From: RGDT01 sp964630925
GTDB taxonomy: Bacteria; Planctomycetota; Planctomycetia; Gemmatales; Gemmataceae
DNA: 24,995 bases
Assembly: GCA_964630925.1 (NCBI GenBank)
Contig: CAZVZK010000150.1
Span: forward strand, 1 to 24,995
Direction of reading: 5' to 3'
The position numbers and the translations under genes were made by a program. Positions 23,401-24,995 of this stretch are shown piece by piece; the stretch's first letter is position 1, and each line of letters starts with the position of its first letter. The notes under the pieces are model-generated. The model was given only the letters and a program-made list of their open reading frames with translations, did not search any database and had not been told where the DNA came from.

Positions 23401-23406
23401 TACGAT
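23401..23406 (+). promoter_or_regulatory. Candidate -10 box (TACGAT) for the second DUF1501 gene
   Basis: TACGAT, preceded by GG, lies 44 bp before the ATG at 23451. It is divergent from the TACAAC box at 23343-23338 of the three-gene operon. Confidence 0.4.
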
Positions 23407-23450
23407 CACCTCATCCCGCCGACCCTCCCACCTCACCGGGGCCTCCCGCC

Positions 23451-24818
23451 ATGCTCACCCTCTCCGACGGCACGCCCGGCCTCTCACGCCGCGACTTCCT
23501 CACCGTCGGCACGCTCGGCCTCGGCGGGCTGTCGCTGCCGTCGCTGCTCGGGGCGTCGGACGGCAAGGCCGCCAATGCCCGCTCCGTCATCTTCCTGTTC
23601 CAGCAGGGCGGCCCCAGCCAGCTCGAGACCTTCGACCCAAAGCCCGACGCGCCGGAGGCCATCCGCACCATCGGCGGCACCGTGAAGACCACGGTGCCCG
23701 GCCTGCACTTCGGCGCGACGATGGGCCAGCTCGCGCGGCACGCCCATCGGCTCACCGTCGTCCGCTCCTTCCGCACCAACAACGCCAACCACAACATCGA
23801 GCCCATCGTCGGCCCCGACACGATGAAGGCCAACCTCGGCGTCCTCGTCTCGCACGCCGCCGGGGCCGCCAACGACTCGGGCATGCCGTCCAACGCCATC
23901 CTCTACCCCCAGGCCGTCAGCCGCGACGTGACGCGCGGCTCGGCCCGCGGCGACCTGTCGGCCACCGGCGCGTTCGGCCAGGCCAACGCCCCCTTCGTCC
24001 CCGGCACGTCCGGCCCGGCGCAGAAGAACCTCCGCCTCGCCTTGTCGCGCGAGCGATTCGAGGACCGCCTGCGCCTCCTCGCGGAGTTCGACAGGGCACG
24101 CAGGGAGTCCGACGCCGCCGGCGATCCGGGCGAGTTCCACGGGCGGGCGCGGCGGCTCCTCCTCGGCGAGCGCGTGGCCGACGCCTTCGACCTGTCGAAG
24201 GAGAGCCCGCGCGTGCTGGAGCGGTACGACACGGCACGCTACGTCCCCGCCCACGGCTGGGTGCGGGCGGCACGCGGCAAACGCGGCTACTACAGCGGCC
24301 AGGCCCGCTCCATCGGCAAGCTGATGCTGCTGGCCCGCCGGCTGTGCGAGGCGGGGTGCGGCTTCGTCACCATCCACGCCGACTACGAGGGCGTGTGGGA
24401 CATGCACGCTGATGGGGAGAACCTGAACATGGCCGACGGCATGGAGGCCATCGGACGCCCGTTCGACCACGCGGTCTCGGCGTTCATCGAGGACGTGGAG
24501 GCGCGCGGCCTGTCGGACCGCATCCTCCTCATCTGCTGCGGCGAGATGGGCCGCACGCCGCGCATCAACAAGAACGGCGGGCGCGACCACTGGGCGCGGC
24601 TGGCGCCCCTGATGTTCTACGGCGGCGGCAGCCGGGGCGGGCGCGTCATCGGCCACTCGACGAGGGACGGCGGCGAGCCGGCGGCCGAGGCGTACGGGCC
24701 GGCCAACCTCGTCTCGACCGTCCTGCACACGCTGTTCGACGTGGGCAGGATGCGTCTGGTGCCGCGTCTGGCCCCGGTGGCGCGGCTGGCCGAGGCGGGC
24801 CCGATCCCGCTGGCGTGA
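23451..24818 (+). CDS. Solo DUF1501 protein with Tat signal
   Basis: 455 residues from the ATG at 23451; the frame is open upstream to 23388 but the signal sequence fixes the start. SRRDFLTVGTLGLGGLSLPS is a twin-arginine signal. The body matches DUF1501: VIFLFQQGGPSQLETFDPKP, LTVVRSFRTNNANHNIEP, FVTIHADYEGVWDMHADGEN, ICCGEMGRTPRINKNGGRDHW and FYGGGSRGGRVIGHS. It belongs to the more common DUF1501 type (QQGGPSQLETFDPKP) and is clearly diverged from the copy at 13292-14608 (WMAGGPPHQDMFDMKP). Unlike that copy it has no DUF1549/1553 gene beside it; a partner elsewhere in the genome is expected. Confidence 0.94.
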   Translation: MLTLSDGTPGLSRRDFLTVGTLGLGGLSLPSLLGASDGKAANARSVIFLFQQGGPSQLETFDPKPDAPEAIRTIGGTVKTTVPGLHFGATMGQLARHAHRLTVVRSFRTNNANHNIEPIVGPDTMKANLGVLVSHAAGAANDSGMPSNAILYPQAVSRDVTRGSARGDLSATGAFGQANAPFVPGTSGPAQKNLRLALSRERFEDRLRLLAEFDRARRESDAAGDPGEFHGRARRLLLGERVADAFDLSKESPRVLERYDTARYVPAHGWVRAARGKRGYYSGQARSIGKLMLLARRLCEAGCGFVTIHADYEGVWDMHADGENLNMADGMEAIGRPFDHAVSAFIEDVEARGLSDRILLICCGEMGRTPRINKNGGRDHWARLAPLMFYGGGSRGGRVIGHSTRDGGEPAAEAYGPANLVSTVLHTLFDVGRMRLVPRLAPVARLAEAGPIPLA

Positions 24819-24831
24819 ATCGACGGGTGAC

Positions 24832-24878
24832 GATTGCATTGCATTGCACCCCCCTCACACACCCCCCTGCAACGCAAA
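24832..24878. repeat. ATTGC pentamer repeat with C-runs, relative of 18181-18227
   Basis: GATTGCATTGCATTGCA is followed by runs of C (CCCCCCTCACACACCCCCCT) and then TGCAACGCAA, which pairs imperfectly with the start. The layout is that of the 18181-18227 element, with the central run on the opposite strand. It begins 13 bp after the DUF1501 stop. Confidence 0.65.
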
Positions 24879-24995
24879 TCCAACGCTGATCGTGCGCCAT
24901 CGGGCCTCTCCGGACACAACTTGCATTTCAAGGGTGCAGTGTACCCGGCCCGCCGATCACGTCACTTGACAGGTGAATTACCCTGGTGCGTGTCG

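Noticed and set aside
22330..23685. Plus-strand frame of 451 codons over the first operon gene and the DUF1501 start
   Set aside because: Arg/Pro/Gly-rich with no fold-like pattern; the minus-strand gene with ribosome site and membrane segments is far more convincing.

Overview
High-GC (by eye roughly 70%) chromosomal DNA from a planctomycete, most likely a Gemmata-like member of the Gemmataceae. The markers are a DUF1549/DUF1553 protein with a downstream DUF1501 partner, a second solo DUF1501 protein, a Ser/Thr kinase with one membrane segment, a PQQ-type propeller protein, and several families of long imperfect inverted repeats between genes. I see no rRNA, tRNA or CRISPR array.

Layout. 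1-1872: the 5' end of a lipoprotein gene (-), then a PH-domain membrane protein, a small unknown protein and a DinB-type protein (+). 1940-6048: a radical-SAM locus on the minus strand. In transcription order it holds a short CbiX-type chelatase, an STM4013-type alkaline-phosphatase-superfamily hydrolase, an STM4012-type HemW-like radical SAM protein and an STM4011-type radical SAM protein. A small opposite-strand gene (4287-4649) and two inverted-repeat elements split the locus, and a 55-bp palindrome lies in frame inside the STM4011-type gene. 6074-9669: Ser/Thr kinase (+), tsaD (-) and a TatD-like hydrolase resembling EboB (-), with a 38-bp-arm inverted repeat between the last two. 9745-14608: a six-TM unknown protein (-), then the DUF1549/1553-DUF1501 pair (+).

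14609-18369 is an accessory island. It has repeat debris and hairpins, one intact 672-residue protein with a PD-(D/E)XK-like N-terminus and a DUF2075/SF1 helicase-like ATPase, remnants of a RepA-like AAA ATPase gene, and about 0.7 kb with no gene I can support. Codon use in the helicase gene is visibly less GC-biased than around it, which suggests acquisition. 18370-24818 returns to ordinary planctomycete content: the propeller protein (+), a three-gene minus-strand operon of unknown membrane/exported proteins, and the second DUF1501 gene (+).

Main observations: (i) the in-frame palindrome in a radical SAM gene; (ii) several sequence-unrelated inverted-repeat families with one shared architecture, often at or over gene ends; (iii) an apparently undescribed six-TM module present three times in two genes, once as an internal tandem duplication; (iv) the nuclease-helicase gene beside plasmid/phage-like wreckage; (v) a recurrent TANNAT-like -10 box close to start codons, including overlapping divergent boxes that predict a leaderless kinase mRNA. 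All functions are inferred from reading the sequence; no database search was run.
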